This document shows, one piece after another, positions 36,520 through 45,492 of a stretch of 64,000 nucleotides of DNA. Below the pieces are notes generated by a model. The model had not been told where the DNA came from, made no database searches, and worked only from the letters and a program-made list of their open reading frames with translations. Position 1 is the stretch's first letter. Each line of letters opens with the position of its first letter. The stretch is from positions 1-64,000 of the forward strand of contig DAOTXW010000023.1 in assembly GCA_034435035.1 (NCBI GenBank). The letters run 5' to 3'. Made by a program: the position numbers and the translations under genes. Source of the stretch: JAHEME01 sp034435035 (lineage in GTDB: Bacteria; Chloroflexota; Anaerolineae; Aggregatilineales; UBA3940).

Positions 36520-37476
36520 ATGCAATCGAGTCTTCCGGATTTCAGTTTCCCCCGCTATCTTGCTGCGAAGAAGAGTGTAGATGATCGAGCACTGAATCGC
36601 TATGTTATCACGGGCCTTCGGAAGCAAATCAAAGCATGGGGACACTCGCTTCCTTTCCAGATCATAGAGCTCGGTGCCGGGATAGGTACCATGATCGAGC
36701 GCCTATATGAATGGGATCTGCTGCCGGCCTACACCCGGTACGTGGCAGTTGATGACAGCAAGGAGAATATGGCTCATGCGTTGACCCGCCTCCAGGAATG
36801 GGGGCAGCATAAGGGGTTAGCGATCGCCCAGGGGCCAGTTGATGAATTTACGCTTTCATCACCGGGCAAAGTGACTGAAGTCAGGCTTGTATGCGCCGAT
36901 GCCCTTGAGCTGGCTGCTGATCGGTCCGGCCAGCCCGGATTCGATTTGCTCATTGCGCACGCCTTCCTTGACCTTCTTGATCTGTCGTCCGCCCTGAGCC
37001 TGCTTCTGTCCATGCTGAATCAAGGGGGATTATTTTGGCTCACCATTAACTTTGATGGCCTGACCATTCTGGAGCCACCCATTGACCCGGACTATGATGC
37101 CTATCTGATGAGGCTGTACCACCAAACAATGGACGAACGCCTGATCAAAGATCGCCCATCAGGCGACAGCTGCACAGGCCGTCATCTTTTTGAGCATCTG
37201 CGGCGGGCAGGAGGAGATATTCTGCGAGCCGGTAGCTCGGATTGGGTAGTGTTTGCCCGGGGCGAAGACTACCCGCATGACGAAGCCTATTTCCTGCATT
37301 TCATCATACATACAATTGAAACTGCACTAGCCCGGCACAAGGACCTGGACGCGGCCCGGCTCCGTGACTGGGCAGCAAACCGGCATGATCAGATCCGGCG
37401 TGGGGAACTGGTCTATATAGCCCATCAGCTTGACCTGCTTGGCCGGTATGATCGATCCAGCCGGCAGCGGCTTTGA
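36520..37476 (+). CDS. Class I SAM-dependent methyltransferase-like protein
   Basis: A protein of about 318 residues from the ATG at 36520, which has AGGAGG 11 bases upstream; a longer reading from 36460 overlaps the divergent gene and is rejected. The SAM site is present: FQIIELGAGIGTMIERL (motif I with E-x-G-x-G-x-G) and RYVAVDDSKENM (acidic residue of motif II). Motif IV-like LLIAHAFLDLL follows. The substrate is unknown. It is divergent from the CDP-alcohol phosphatidyltransferase gene by about 50 bases and may share its control, so it is plausibly part of the same pathway. It precedes the large sensor kinase by 52 bases. Confidence 0.85.
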   Translation: MQSSLPDFSFPRYLAAKKSVDDRALNRYVITGLRKQIKAWGHSLPFQIIELGAGIGTMIERLYEWDLLPAYTRYVAVDDSKENMAHALTRLQEWGQHKGLAIAQGPVDEFTLSSPGKVTEVRLVCADALELAADRSGQPGFDLLIAHAFLDLLDLSSALSLLLSMLNQGGLFWLTINFDGLTILEPPIDPDYDAYLMRLYHQTMDERLIKDRPSGDSCTGRHLFEHLRRAGGDILRAGSSDWVVFARGEDYPHDEAYFLHFIIHTIETALARHKDLDAARLRDWAANRHDQIRRGELVYIAHQLDLLGRYDRSSRQRL

Positions 37477-37528
37477 CCGGGGTATGGCGTAATGCTATAC
37501 TACCCGACACCCGGCCTGCAGGCAGTAG

Positions 37529-40500
37529 ATGGAAACAGCTTCTATGGCCTTTGAGTGGCTAAACCTCCCCTTTTCCCTCCCGGAAACAAGGCTATCGTTA
37601 GCGGGGTTCCTGTTTACCCTGTTGCTTCTCTGCGGGATTGCCGTCATTCTCGTGCGCTCCGCCCGCAAGCCGCTCGCTTTGCCTCCAGCCAGATGGGCTG
37701 GTCTGGCTGGGCTTCTGGTGGCCGCAGTGCTCGCACCGCATCTGGTGGTGGTTCGCCTGCCCGCTACGACAGATCTTCCTCAGGGATTCTTAACCACCAT
37801 TCCCCTGCTCGGGCTGGTACCCGTTGGGATCGCGGCACTCAGTTTCCCTCTTGTTCCTACCATGGCGGTGGGGGGCATAAGCGGGCTTTCATGGGCTGTA
37901 GCCGGTACGGGGCGTCTGTCTCATCCATTGGAATTGATCCTGTTGGGCTCCGCGCTCTTTTGGGCGCTGGGCCAGCACTACCAGGGGTGGCTCAGCAGGT
38001 GGCTCAGGCAGCCGGCTATCGCTTTCCCGCTGTTGGCTTTCTTGATAGGGTGGCCCCTGGCGGTGTTAGGCGCCTTCATGGCACTCCGTGCCCCGGTTCT
38101 GTCCCGGTTGGAGCTTACACTGCGCGGGGCTGCCCCCACACTGCTGGCGGTCATGGGTGCCGCACTGGCAGCAGGGATTCTGTTACAGGCTGCCGACCGG
38201 CTTTTTAAGTTGCGTCCGCCTCTCCAGGCGGATGCACTCACTGTTCCTGCATGGCAGCAAAATCTTCGGCAGCGGATCCTTTTGGCAGCTGTCTCCGCGG
38301 TAAGCCTCGCCATTGTGGCACTGGGCATTACAACTACCCTGGTAGCCTATCACGTAGCGACCCGGCTGGCGGTCAGACAGATGGCCCAGGAAGCATCGAT
38401 CGCCAGCAGGTCGGTGGCGGCGTTCGTCCGATCGGGGGTTGAAGAGATCGCCGACCAGAGGAGTTTGCAGCCCGCAAGTGGCTTGCCCGGGGAGCCTTCG
38501 TTTTTCCAGGCACTGATTTTCATTAGCGGCCAGAACGATCAGATCATCTCGGTCCCACCAAACGCCGTGGAGCAGTCCCCCCTGACGACTGAGGAAATTC
38601 GGGCTGTGGCCATACCCTCTGCTGAGTTAGCCATAGATGGCGTGACGGTGATCGCCAGTTCTGCTGCCTCAGAGCCTGTTATCAGCTTCATCGCACCGGT
38701 TTCGGCAGCCGCATCTGGCTCATCACCGGATACGATAATTGGCCGAATCACTTTGTCACAGAACATCATTCTCAACTCGGCGTTGAGATCTGTACAGGCC
38801 GAAAGTCCGCAGCGCGAGGGAGGCATCTCGATTGTTGATAGCAACGGCACGGTGCTCTATTCGACTGGCTCAGGCCTCGACGCAGGGTTGCTGGCATCGC
38901 TGGTGGGAAACCACACAGCAGGCGGCAGCCTAGCGCGACATGTCGCAAAGGATGGCACCCGCGATCTTACCTATACTGCTCCTATCTCCAGCACGCCCGG
39001 CTGGCTGGTGGTGGTAAACGCTCCGAATGAAGCGGTTCTGGCACAGGCAACTGAGATGGCCTGGCCGCTTGTTGCCCTGTTGCTGTTGCTGGAAATGGCG
39101 TCATGGCCTGTGGCTATGGTGGTATCGCGCCAGGTTGCCGCCCCGATTGGCGCACTGCTTGCCGCCGTGGAAGCTCTTAGCGAAGCGAATCTCGAGGCCC
39201 CGATCAGCGTTCGTGGTGAAGACGAAATTGGGCGGCTGGGCGTTGCCTTCGATCGGATGCGGGCACATCTGAAGGATCGGCTTGATGAGCAGGAGCGTTT
39301 GTTGCGCGTCAGCCGCAGCGTAGCATCCAGTCTTGAGCTGTTTCGTGTGGTCCCACCTATCTTGAGCAGCGCACTGGAAGTCGCTCAGGCCGTCGGCGTG
39401 CGAATTGTTGTGAAGCCGGGTGAAGGGAAGCCGCTGGAGACGTACTCGGCGGGTGACGCTGCGGCGCTGATGTCTGTGCTGGATGCCCAGATTGTTGAGC
39501 TGGTCGAAAAGCAGGGGACCGTGGTAATCAGCCAGCTATGGCGGACTACCTCTCTGGACACTGCTGCGCTTCCTTCGTACATTCAGGCCCTACTGGCTCT
39601 GCCACTGCGCAGCGAGTCAGCGTTCTATGGCGCGCTCTGGCTTGCCTACGACAGGGAGCATGCCTTTGAACAGCCTGAGATGACCTTCCTTTCCACTCTG
39701 GCCGGGCAGGTCGCGGTGGCAATCGCGAACTCTCACCTGTTTGCCGAGGCGCAGGAAGAAAGGCGTAAGCTGGAAGCCGTGCTGTCAAGCACAGCCGATG
39801 CGCTGATCGTCGCCGATAACCAGGGTCGGATCGTGCTGATGAATCCGGCGGCAGAGCTCTACCTGGATAAACCATTGGAGCAGGCACGCGGTCTGCGTGC
39901 CGAAGAAGTAATTGATGTCTCCGGGCTGGCGGCGCTGCTTACTGACCTTCAGGAACCGGTTTCCGTACTGGAACTTCCCGGACGCCGAGGCAGAACCTTG
40001 CTGGCCAATGCCTCAACGATAATTGGTCAGGACGGTGTGGTGGCGGGTCGGGTTGCCGTTCTGAGGGATGTAACCGCCTTCAAGGAGCTGGACAACATCA
40101 AGACCGTTTTCCTGCGGATGGTCTCCCATGATCTGCGCTCGCCCCTGACCTATATGCGTGGGTATCTGTCGATGCTGCCCTTAACCGGTGAACTGAATGA
40201 CCGCCAGCAAGAAGCGATCCAGAAGATTGGCGGCGGCATTGACAGTATCTCAGAGCTTACTGAGCGCCTGTTATATCTGAGCCGGCTCCAATTTGGTGAT
40301 GAAGCCCAGCTGGATCTTGCGCTGGTTGACATAGAGGCGCTCATCAAAGAGGTCATCCTGATTCAGGAGCCTTTTGCGCGCGACAAAGAGATCGATATTC
40401 TCCTGGACATCGAGCCAAAGCTTCCACTCCTGCCCGCTGACGAGATGCTGCTGCGGCAGGCCATTGTCAATCTCTTAAGCAATGCCATCAAGTACAGCCC

Positions 40501-40807
40501 CACCGGCGGCGAAGTCAGGATGCACGCATCTCAGGAACAGACCGGGGATGGTACCCAGATCGCGATAGCGGTTACGGATCGCGGTATTGGTATACGACCT
40601 GAAGATCAGGCGCACTTGTTTGAGGCTTTCTTCCGCGTCCCACAGCGCGAAGGGGAGCCCGCTCGCCCACGTGGGCACGGGCTTGGCCTGGCCCTGGTCA
40701 AAGCTGTTGCCACGGCTCACAACGGCACGGTCGGCGTTGAAAGCGATTTTGGCCGGGGGAGCACATTCACGATCACCGTCCCCGTGCGCAAACCTGACGA
40801 CTTATAA
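37529..40807 (+). CDS. Large membrane sensor histidine kinase (HAMP-GAF-PAS-HisKA)
   Basis: A 1092-residue sensor. The first 220 residues carry about seven hydrophobic segments (a MASE-like membrane module). A further membrane helix near 250-275 leads into an extracytoplasmic Cache-like domain (about 285-495), and another helix near 510-535 leads to a HAMP linker (SRQVAAPIGALLAAVEALSE). A GAF domain (about 595-735) and a PAS domain (about 745-855, with DALIVADNQGRIVLMNPAAE) follow. The kinase has the H box FLRMVSHDLRSPLTYMRGYL, N box AIVNLLSNAIKYSPTGGE and G boxes DRGIGI and GHGLGLALVKAV. No response regulator is adjacent. It should sense an external signal and also a cytoplasmic one; both unknown. 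Confidence 0.92.
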   Translation: METASMAFEWLNLPFSLPETRLSLAGFLFTLLLLCGIAVILVRSARKPLALPPARWAGLAGLLVAAVLAPHLVVVRLPATTDLPQGFLTTIPLLGLVPVGIAALSFPLVPTMAVGGISGLSWAVAGTGRLSHPLELILLGSALFWALGQHYQGWLSRWLRQPAIAFPLLAFLIGWPLAVLGAFMALRAPVLSRLELTLRGAAPTLLAVMGAALAAGILLQAADRLFKLRPPLQADALTVPAWQQNLRQRILLAAVSAVSLAIVALGITTTLVAYHVATRLAVRQMAQEASIASRSVAAFVRSGVEEIADQRSLQPASGLPGEPSFFQALIFISGQNDQIISVPPNAVEQSPLTTEEIRAVAIPSAELAIDGVTVIASSAASEPVISFIAPVSAAASGSSPDTIIGRITLSQNIILNSALRSVQAESPQREGGISIVDSNGTVLYSTGSGLDAGLLASLVGNHTAGGSLARHVAKDGTRDLTYTAPISSTPGWLVVVNAPNEAVLAQATEMAWPLVALLLLLEMASWPVAMVVSRQVAAPIGALLAAVEALSEANLEAPISVRGEDEIGRLGVAFDRMRAHLKDRLDEQERLLRVSRSVASSLELFRVVPPILSSALEVAQAVGVRIVVKPGEGKPLETYSAGDAAALMSVLDAQIVELVEKQGTVVISQLWRTTSLDTAALPSYIQALLALPLRSESAFYGALWLAYDREHAFEQPEMTFLSTLAGQVAVAIANSHLFAEAQEERRKLEAVLSSTADALIVADNQGRIVLMNPAAELYLDKPLEQARGLRAEEVIDVSGLAALLTDLQEPVSVLELPGRRGRTLLANASTIIGQDGVVAGRVAVLRDVTAFKELDNIKTVFLRMVSHDLRSPLTYMRGYLSMLPLTGELNDRQQEAIQKIGGGIDSISELTERLLYLSRLQFGDEAQLDLALVDIEALIKEVILIQEPFARDKEIDILLDIEPKLPLLPADEMLLRQAIVNLLSNAIKYSPTGGEVRMHASQEQTGDGTQIAIAVTDRGIGIRPEDQAHLFEAFFRVPQREGEPARPRGHGLGLALVKAVATAHNGTVGVESDFGRGSTFTITVPVRKPDDL

Positions 40808-40836
40808 CACTGCCAGCAAACTGCGTTAGAATCCGG

Positions 40837-40860
40837 CCGGCAGTTCTGCTCGACTGCCGG
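40837..40860 (+). terminator. Hairpin between sensor kinase and mutL
   Basis: A perfect 8-base stem (CCGGCAGT / ACTGCCGG) with an eight-base loop, followed by the T-rich TCGTTGTTTG, begins 29 bases after the kinase stop. It is a good candidate for an intrinsic terminator of the kinase transcript. It ends 36 bases before the mutL start, so mutL would need its own promoter or read-through. Confidence 0.55.
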
Positions 40861-40896
40861 TCGTTGTTTGTATTTGGCTGGATGTGGAGAAGAGAC

Positions 40897-42684
40897 GTGC
40901 CCATTCATGTGCTGCCCCCCAGTGTATCGTCCCGGATTGCTGCTGGTGAGGTGGTTGAGCGCCCGGCCTCGGTCGTAAAGGAACTGCTTGAAAACTGTCT
41001 GGATGCAGGAGCGCGCCATATCACGATCGATCTGCTGGAAGGAGGTCAGCGCCTGATCCGGGTAGCCGATGATGGATGCGGGATTGGCGGCGATCAGGTG
41101 GAGCTTGCCTTTCAGCGCTATGCCACCAGTAAGCTCGAAACGATCAGCGATCTGGAACATATTCGCACGCTCGGGTTTCGAGGAGAAGCGCTGGCTTCCA
41201 TCGCGGCGGTAAGCCACATGACTATGATCACCCGCAGCATCGATGAGGCAATGGGGACGCGTATCCAGCTGGAAGGTGGCAGAATTGTCAGGCGCGAGGT
41301 TATTGGCGCCCCTGTTGGGACTGTTATCACTGTTGAGAATCTCTTCTACAACATGCCCGCGCGGCTAAAGTTCCTGAAGAAAGACGTCACCGAACGCGGG
41401 CATATCAATGGGCTTGTGAGCCGCTATGCAGTGGCTTACCCCGGGATCGGTTTCTCGCTCGCACAGGGAGGGCAGGAGATATTCCGTTCAACCGGAAGCG
41501 GCGATCGGCGCGCTGCGATGTTAGCGGTCTATGGCCTTGAGGTCGCCTCACAAATGCTTGAGATTGAGTCGGGCGCGAGCTTCCTGCGTGAAGACCTGCC
41601 TCCTATCTCCGTAAGCGGATTCGTTGGCGCGCCCGCGCTTAATCGATCCAATCGCAACCACATCACTCTATTCGTCAATGGCCGTTGGGTTGTAGACAGC
41701 GCCCTCACACATGCTGTCATTCAGGCGTATCATACCCTGTTGATGACGGGCCGCTTCCCAGTAGCTATGCTGCTGATCGATTTGCCGCCGGAAGAAGTGG
41801 ATGTCAATATCCACCCCACCAAGGCGGAAGTCCGTTTCCGGCACCCAGATGCGGTATTCAGCGCGGTTCAACGAATCACTCGTCGAACCCTGATCGATCA
41901 GGCTCCTCCACCGCATCTTCATCCGGAGTCTATCTGGGGATCGCCCGATCTGGCGCTGAGGCGCGAGCGGCTTGCGCAAGTAACGAGCGACCGTATCAGC
42001 CAGATTGGCCTGGAGATAGGTCTGGATGAGCCCGGCCAGTATTCACGGCAGAAGCCAGCCCCATCCAGTGAAGGGCGGGAGCCCCGGCAGCGGCGCGAAA
42101 TCCCGCTGCTGCGGGTTGTTGGGCAGGTGGGGGGGACCTATATCGTCGCCGAGGGGCCGCAGGGGCTGTATTTGATTGACCAGCATGCGGCCCATGAGCG
42201 AGTACTGTATGAGCAGCTGTCCGGCGTACAGCAGGAAGGATCCACCATCGCCCAGGAGCTTCTTGAACCAGTTGCTGTTGAGCTTCCCCCGGATCTAATG
42301 GCGGTGGCCACTGGAAGTCTTGACGCCCTATCAGCCGCTGGCTTCATTGTAGAAATCTTCGGGCGCAGTACTGTTCAGATCCGTGCTGTGCCAGCGCTGG
42401 TAGCGCAGAGTGATCCGGGTCAAATGCTCCTGGCTGCTCTGGGCGAGATTGAATGCGGCGAGATCCCCGGAGAGGCAACTGCTGAACAGCGCCTGATCGC
42501 GCGGGTTTGTAAGCAGGCCGCCGTCAAGGCGGGCCAGATATTGAGCTTCTCGGAGATGGAAGTACTCATCCGCCAGCTTGAAGCCTGCCGCTCACCGCGC
42601 ACCTGCCCGCATGGCCGGCCAACTATGATCCACCTCTCGGCTGAAGCCCTGGCACGCGAATTTGGCCGGCTGGGTGCGGTCTGA
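40897..42684 (+). CDS. mutL: DNA mismatch repair protein MutL
   Basis: Mismatch-repair ATPase of about 595 residues. The GHKL ATP site is complete: VVKELLENCLDAGA, DDGCGIGG, and FRGEALASIAAVS. The C-terminal dimerisation domain carries the endonuclease metal motif DQHAAHERVLYEQL (DQHA-x2-E-x4-E) and CPHGRP, so this MutL should nick DNA itself, as in organisms without MutH. A frame from 40864 is open, but the GTG at 40897 (VPIHVLPPSVSSRIAAGEV) has GGAGAAGAG just upstream and matches the family N terminus. MutS is not in the window. The gene's stop is 2 bases from the convergent LysM gene. Confidence 0.96.
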   Translation: MPIHVLPPSVSSRIAAGEVVERPASVVKELLENCLDAGARHITIDLLEGGQRLIRVADDGCGIGGDQVELAFQRYATSKLETISDLEHIRTLGFRGEALASIAAVSHMTMITRSIDEAMGTRIQLEGGRIVRREVIGAPVGTVITVENLFYNMPARLKFLKKDVTERGHINGLVSRYAVAYPGIGFSLAQGGQEIFRSTGSGDRRAAMLAVYGLEVASQMLEIESGASFLREDLPPISVSGFVGAPALNRSNRNHITLFVNGRWVVDSALTHAVIQAYHTLLMTGRFPVAMLLIDLPPEEVDVNIHPTKAEVRFRHPDAVFSAVQRITRRTLIDQAPPPHLHPESIWGSPDLALRRERLAQVTSDRISQIGLEIGLDEPGQYSRQKPAPSSEGREPRQRREIPLLRVVGQVGGTYIVAEGPQGLYLIDQHAAHERVLYEQLSGVQQEGSTIAQELLEPVAVELPPDLMAVATGSLDALSAAGFIVEIFGRSTVQIRAVPALVAQSDPGQMLLAALGEIECGEIPGEATAEQRLIARVCKQAAVKAGQILSFSEMEVLIRQLEACRSPRTCPHGRPTMIHLSAEALAREFGRLGAV

Positions 42685-42686
42685 AA

Positions 42687-43796
42687 CTACGGGCTCCCCC
42701 ACGTAAACATGCGCGTCTCGCTCGATCCGCTGACAGGGGGGGAATCGGGGGTAGAGCCAGCGATGACAACAACCCGCCACTCATATCGGAGAATACGCCC
42801 TACGCCGGGTTGTAGATCCGGTGGCAGAGAATAGCTGTTCGCTCTGGTCACGGCACGTGTTTCCGCGCTGGTGTCCAGGTTGCGGATGGCTACCAGGTAT
42901 GATTGATCAGCTGACAGCGGGCGAATAGGCACCCATTGCAGAATGACCGGATCATTTCGCGAGATTGACGCGTTCTGTGCAGGAGCCAGGAGAGCCGGTG
43001 CTGCTGGCGTAGGGGTGGGCGTAGCTGTAGAGTCGGGCCGGCCAGTCGGCGTCAAAGTCGGGGTCAGGGTTACCAGGATGCACACTTTGATCTGCTGGCC
43101 CTGGAAGATCAGCGGGTCGTTGGGCAGCCCGTTCTCTCTGAGGATGCAGCCAACCGTCGAGTCGTAGGCAAACGCAATCGCCGCGATGGTGTCTTCTGCC
43201 TGCACTTCGTGAATCCAGAATCGGCCATCCGGCGATGCACAGCGGTTCTCCGAATTGCAACCCGAGTAGCTGATGGTGACGTTGGGGTCGGCAGTGGGGC
43301 CTGCTGTGCCAGTCGCCGTTGTGGTCGGTGGGGTAATGAGTGGATCGAGAGTCGGACTTGGCGTAAAGGTTGGGCCGACTGTCGGCGTCTGGCGTGGGAT
43401 CAGCAGCGTTTCGCCAGCGATCAGATCGTTCTCGCTGGCCATGCCGTTTAGCGCAATAATCTCCGGCACCACAGCCAGATCGCGATAGCCAAATTGCTGA
43501 ATGATATACAGCAATGTATCACCAGGCTGGATCACATAAGTGTAGGGCTGGAGCGTAGCCGTGAAGAGCGGCGAAGGGGTCTCGCTGGGGATCGCTATGG
43601 CTGTAGGGGATTGCGCCGGAGCAGTTGCTGTGGGGCTTGTCATGCCTGTAACGACAGGGGGCTCAGGCGATCGCCGGGCACGGTTTGCCACCAGCAACCC
43701 GCCGATCGCCAGCAGGACGATCACCAGACTGCCGATAATCGCAGCCCGATGACGGGGGTCGATGGAAGACGGATCAAAGCGAATAGTGGGTGCCAT
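42687..43796 (-). CDS. Membrane-anchored LysM repeat protein
   Basis: A 369-residue protein with one N-terminal membrane segment (about 20-40) and the rest outside the cell. Two LysM modules are visible: YVIQPGDTLLYIIQQFGY... and HEVQAEDTIAAIAFAYDSTV. Long linkers rich in T, P and S join them, such as TPTLTPTGRPDSTATPTPTP. The C-terminal 100 residues form a beta-rich domain (ILQWVPIRPLSADQSYLVAI) resembling a fibronectin/Ig fold. LysM modules bind peptidoglycan or chitin-type glycans, so a cell-wall scaffold role is likely. A hairpin sits 8 bases upstream of the ATG. It ends 2 bases from mutL on the other strand. Confidence 0.9.
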   Translation of the reverse strand: MAPTIRFDPSSIDPRHRAAIIGSLVIVLLAIGGLLVANRARRSPEPPVVTGMTSPTATAPAQSPTAIAIPSETPSPLFTATLQPYTYVIQPGDTLLYIIQQFGYRDLAVVPEIIALNGMASENDLIAGETLLIPRQTPTVGPTFTPSPTLDPLITPPTTTATGTAGPTADPNVTISYSGCNSENRCASPDGRFWIHEVQAEDTIAAIAFAYDSTVGCILRENGLPNDPLIFQGQQIKVCILVTLTPTLTPTGRPDSTATPTPTPAAPALLAPAQNASISRNDPVILQWVPIRPLSADQSYLVAIRNLDTSAETRAVTRANSYSLPPDLQPGVGRILRYEWRVVVIAGSTPDSPPVSGSSETRMFTWGSP

Positions 43797-43803
43797 GTTT
43801 TTT

Positions 43804-43823
43804 GCCGGGCATCGCGGCCCGGC
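43804..43823 (-). repeat. Hairpin in the LysM gene leader
   Basis: A perfect 7-base stem (GCCGGGC / GCCCGGC) with a six-base loop lies in the 5' leader of the LysM gene; its A-rich 3' flank runs straight into the ATG. No ribosome binding site is visible between hairpin and start. It could limit translation or stabilise the transcript. Intrinsic terminator function is unlikely since the T-rich flank is on the wrong side. Confidence 0.45.
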
Positions 43824-43910
43824 GGCGTTTTGAAACCCTCAGCAGTATAACGCCGGGCATATGATCTTTCCCATACGGCAGAACGCCGACTATCCCATGC
43901 AAGATTGCTG

Positions 43911-44480
43911 CTACTCGCTGTTGCCGGCCAAACCAAGCTCATTGGCGATGCGCTGCATAGCTTCGAGCACCAGCGGAACATGCTCTGTCCACAGATCGAC
44001 GCCTAGCTCCAGGCATCCGCGCGCGATATCCTCACGGTTCGCGCCCGCCGCAAAAGCCCGATCCTTCCATTTTTTCTTGATAGATGCCACCTCTACATCG
44101 CGGATTGCCCGGTTTGGGCGCACCAGGGCCACAGCTGTTATCAGGCCCGTTAGTTCGTCAACAGCGTACAATGCCATGTCCCGGCGCGTCGTGCGTGGGA
44201 CCCCGGAGTGTTCCGCATGGCTCAGTATGGTCCGGATGTCCTCTTCCGGGATACCGCGCTCCCGCAGGATGGGGGCCCCCTTCATCGGGTGCTCGCTCAA
44301 CGTCGGGTGGATTTCCCAGTCAAAGTCATGCAGTAGCCCTACTCTTCCCCAGCTCTCCTCATCTTCAGAGAACTTACGAGCATAAGCGCGCATCGCGGCT
44401 TCCACAGCCAACATGTGGCGAATCAGATTCTCGTTCTTGGTAAACTCAACAACAATGCTGTAGGCGCTCTCTCGGTTCAT
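43911..44480 (-). CDS. HD-domain phosphohydrolase
   Basis: A metal-dependent HD-superfamily protein of about 189 residues. The metal motif is complete: H in IRHMLAVEAAM, HD in GLLHDFDWEIHP, H in ILSHAEHSG and D in DELTGL. This fits small stand-alone HDIG hydrolases that act on nucleotides or phosphate esters. The ATG at 44480 overlaps the stop of the nucleotidyltransferase gene (TGATG), so the two are translationally coupled; a longer reading to 44552 is therefore rejected. The link suggests the hydrolase acts on the sugar-nucleotide or its precursor, but this is inference. Confidence 0.88.
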   Translation of the reverse strand: MNRESAYSIVVEFTKNENLIRHMLAVEAAMRAYARKFSEDEESWGRVGLLHDFDWEIHPTLSEHPMKGAPILRERGIPEEDIRTILSHAEHSGVPRTTRRDMALYAVDELTGLITAVALVRPNRAIRDVEVASIKKKWKDRAFAAGANREDIARGCLELGVDLWTEHVPLVLEAMQRIANELGLAGNSE

Positions 44481-45439
44481 CAGCGATCCTCGCTCACCAA
44501 TTCGCCGTCGATCTTTGTGCCGGCAGCGATCTGGCGACCAAGAACAACGCAATTGCTCAGTGCCGCATGCGATCCCACAATACTGCCGGACTCCAGATAC
44601 ACGTTGGGGCCAATGCGGACCCCGTTATTAATCACAACTCCGGGATCAAGATAGACGGGAAGATGCACCTCGGTGTTCGCAGGCACCATAGCGGAAATGT
44701 CCGGGAGCACGGCGTCTGCGAGCATACTGATATTGACATCGAGCAGATCCTGTGGTGTATCGAGCCGTACCCGGGATGTTGCCTGGACGGTACCCACCAG
44801 CTTGCCGTCATCAATCATTAACTGAATCGCGCTGGCCAGTACACGCTCACCGCTTTCTTCCTCCACGGGGACTCGGTCGAGGTAATCAAGAATCTGTGGG
44901 GTAAAGCCATAGACCGGCAAGATGGTCATGAAGTCCTGGTGGGCCCCAAAGGGTTTCTCAGAGATGTAGGCTACATTGCCTCGCGGATCCAGAAGAACAC
45001 CGGCCGTTGTCATCGCCTCACCAGGCGCATAGAACAGACTAAGCACGGCGGCGTCGCTGGGGTGGGTCTCGAAATACCATGAAAGACGGACAACATGCTG
45101 TTCAGGCACCAGGCTATCGCATGATGTGATGATAAAAGGCCCCTGGATCAGAGACCGCACAGCAAACAACGCCGACGCGGTGCCCCGTCGGTGTCCCTGT
45201 GGCGCAAAGTTCAAATGCACATCGGCATGCCAATGGCTCGTCAGCCATTCAACCACAGTCCCTTCCTGCTCGCCGACCACAATGGTGAAATTGCGAATAT
45301 CGGCCCGGTAATAGGTGTCCATAACCCGGGCAATCATTGGCTTGCCCAGAATAGGGAGCATAGCTTTGGGGCGGGTGCGAGTCAGGGCCTCCATTCCGCG
45401 GCTGGGACTGGCAGCCATTACAACCACATGCTCAATCAT
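44480..45439 (-). CDS. Sugar-nucleotidyltransferase-like protein with left-handed beta-helix
   Basis: A 319-residue protein resembling glucose-1-phosphate thymidylyl/uridylyltransferases. The N-terminal domain has RPKAMLPILGKPMIARVMDT, which holds the conserved lysine, and IITSCDSLVPEQHV in place of the metal-binding D-x-D/GD segment. The first loop is unusual: it reads VVMAASPSRGMEALT where active enzymes have G-G-x-G-T-R, so activity is uncertain. The C-terminal 70 residues are hexapeptide repeats of a left-handed beta-helix (LDPGVVINNGVRIGPNVYLE), as in acetyltransferase-fused GlmU-like proteins. It is coupled to the HD gene downstream. Confidence 0.85.
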   Translation of the reverse strand: MIEHVVVMAASPSRGMEALTRTRPKAMLPILGKPMIARVMDTYYRADIRNFTIVVGEQEGTVVEWLTSHWHADVHLNFAPQGHRRGTASALFAVRSLIQGPFIITSCDSLVPEQHVVRLSWYFETHPSDAAVLSLFYAPGEAMTTAGVLLDPRGNVAYISEKPFGAHQDFMTILPVYGFTPQILDYLDRVPVEEESGERVLASAIQLMIDDGKLVGTVQATSRVRLDTPQDLLDVNISMLADAVLPDISAMVPANTEVHLPVYLDPGVVINNGVRIGPNVYLESGSIVGSHAALSNCVVLGRQIAAGTKIDGELVSEDR

Positions 45440-45492
45440 TGTTGCAGGCCCTCCATCACAACTCAGTAGGTGCGCGGCATCCGGAGTACTAA

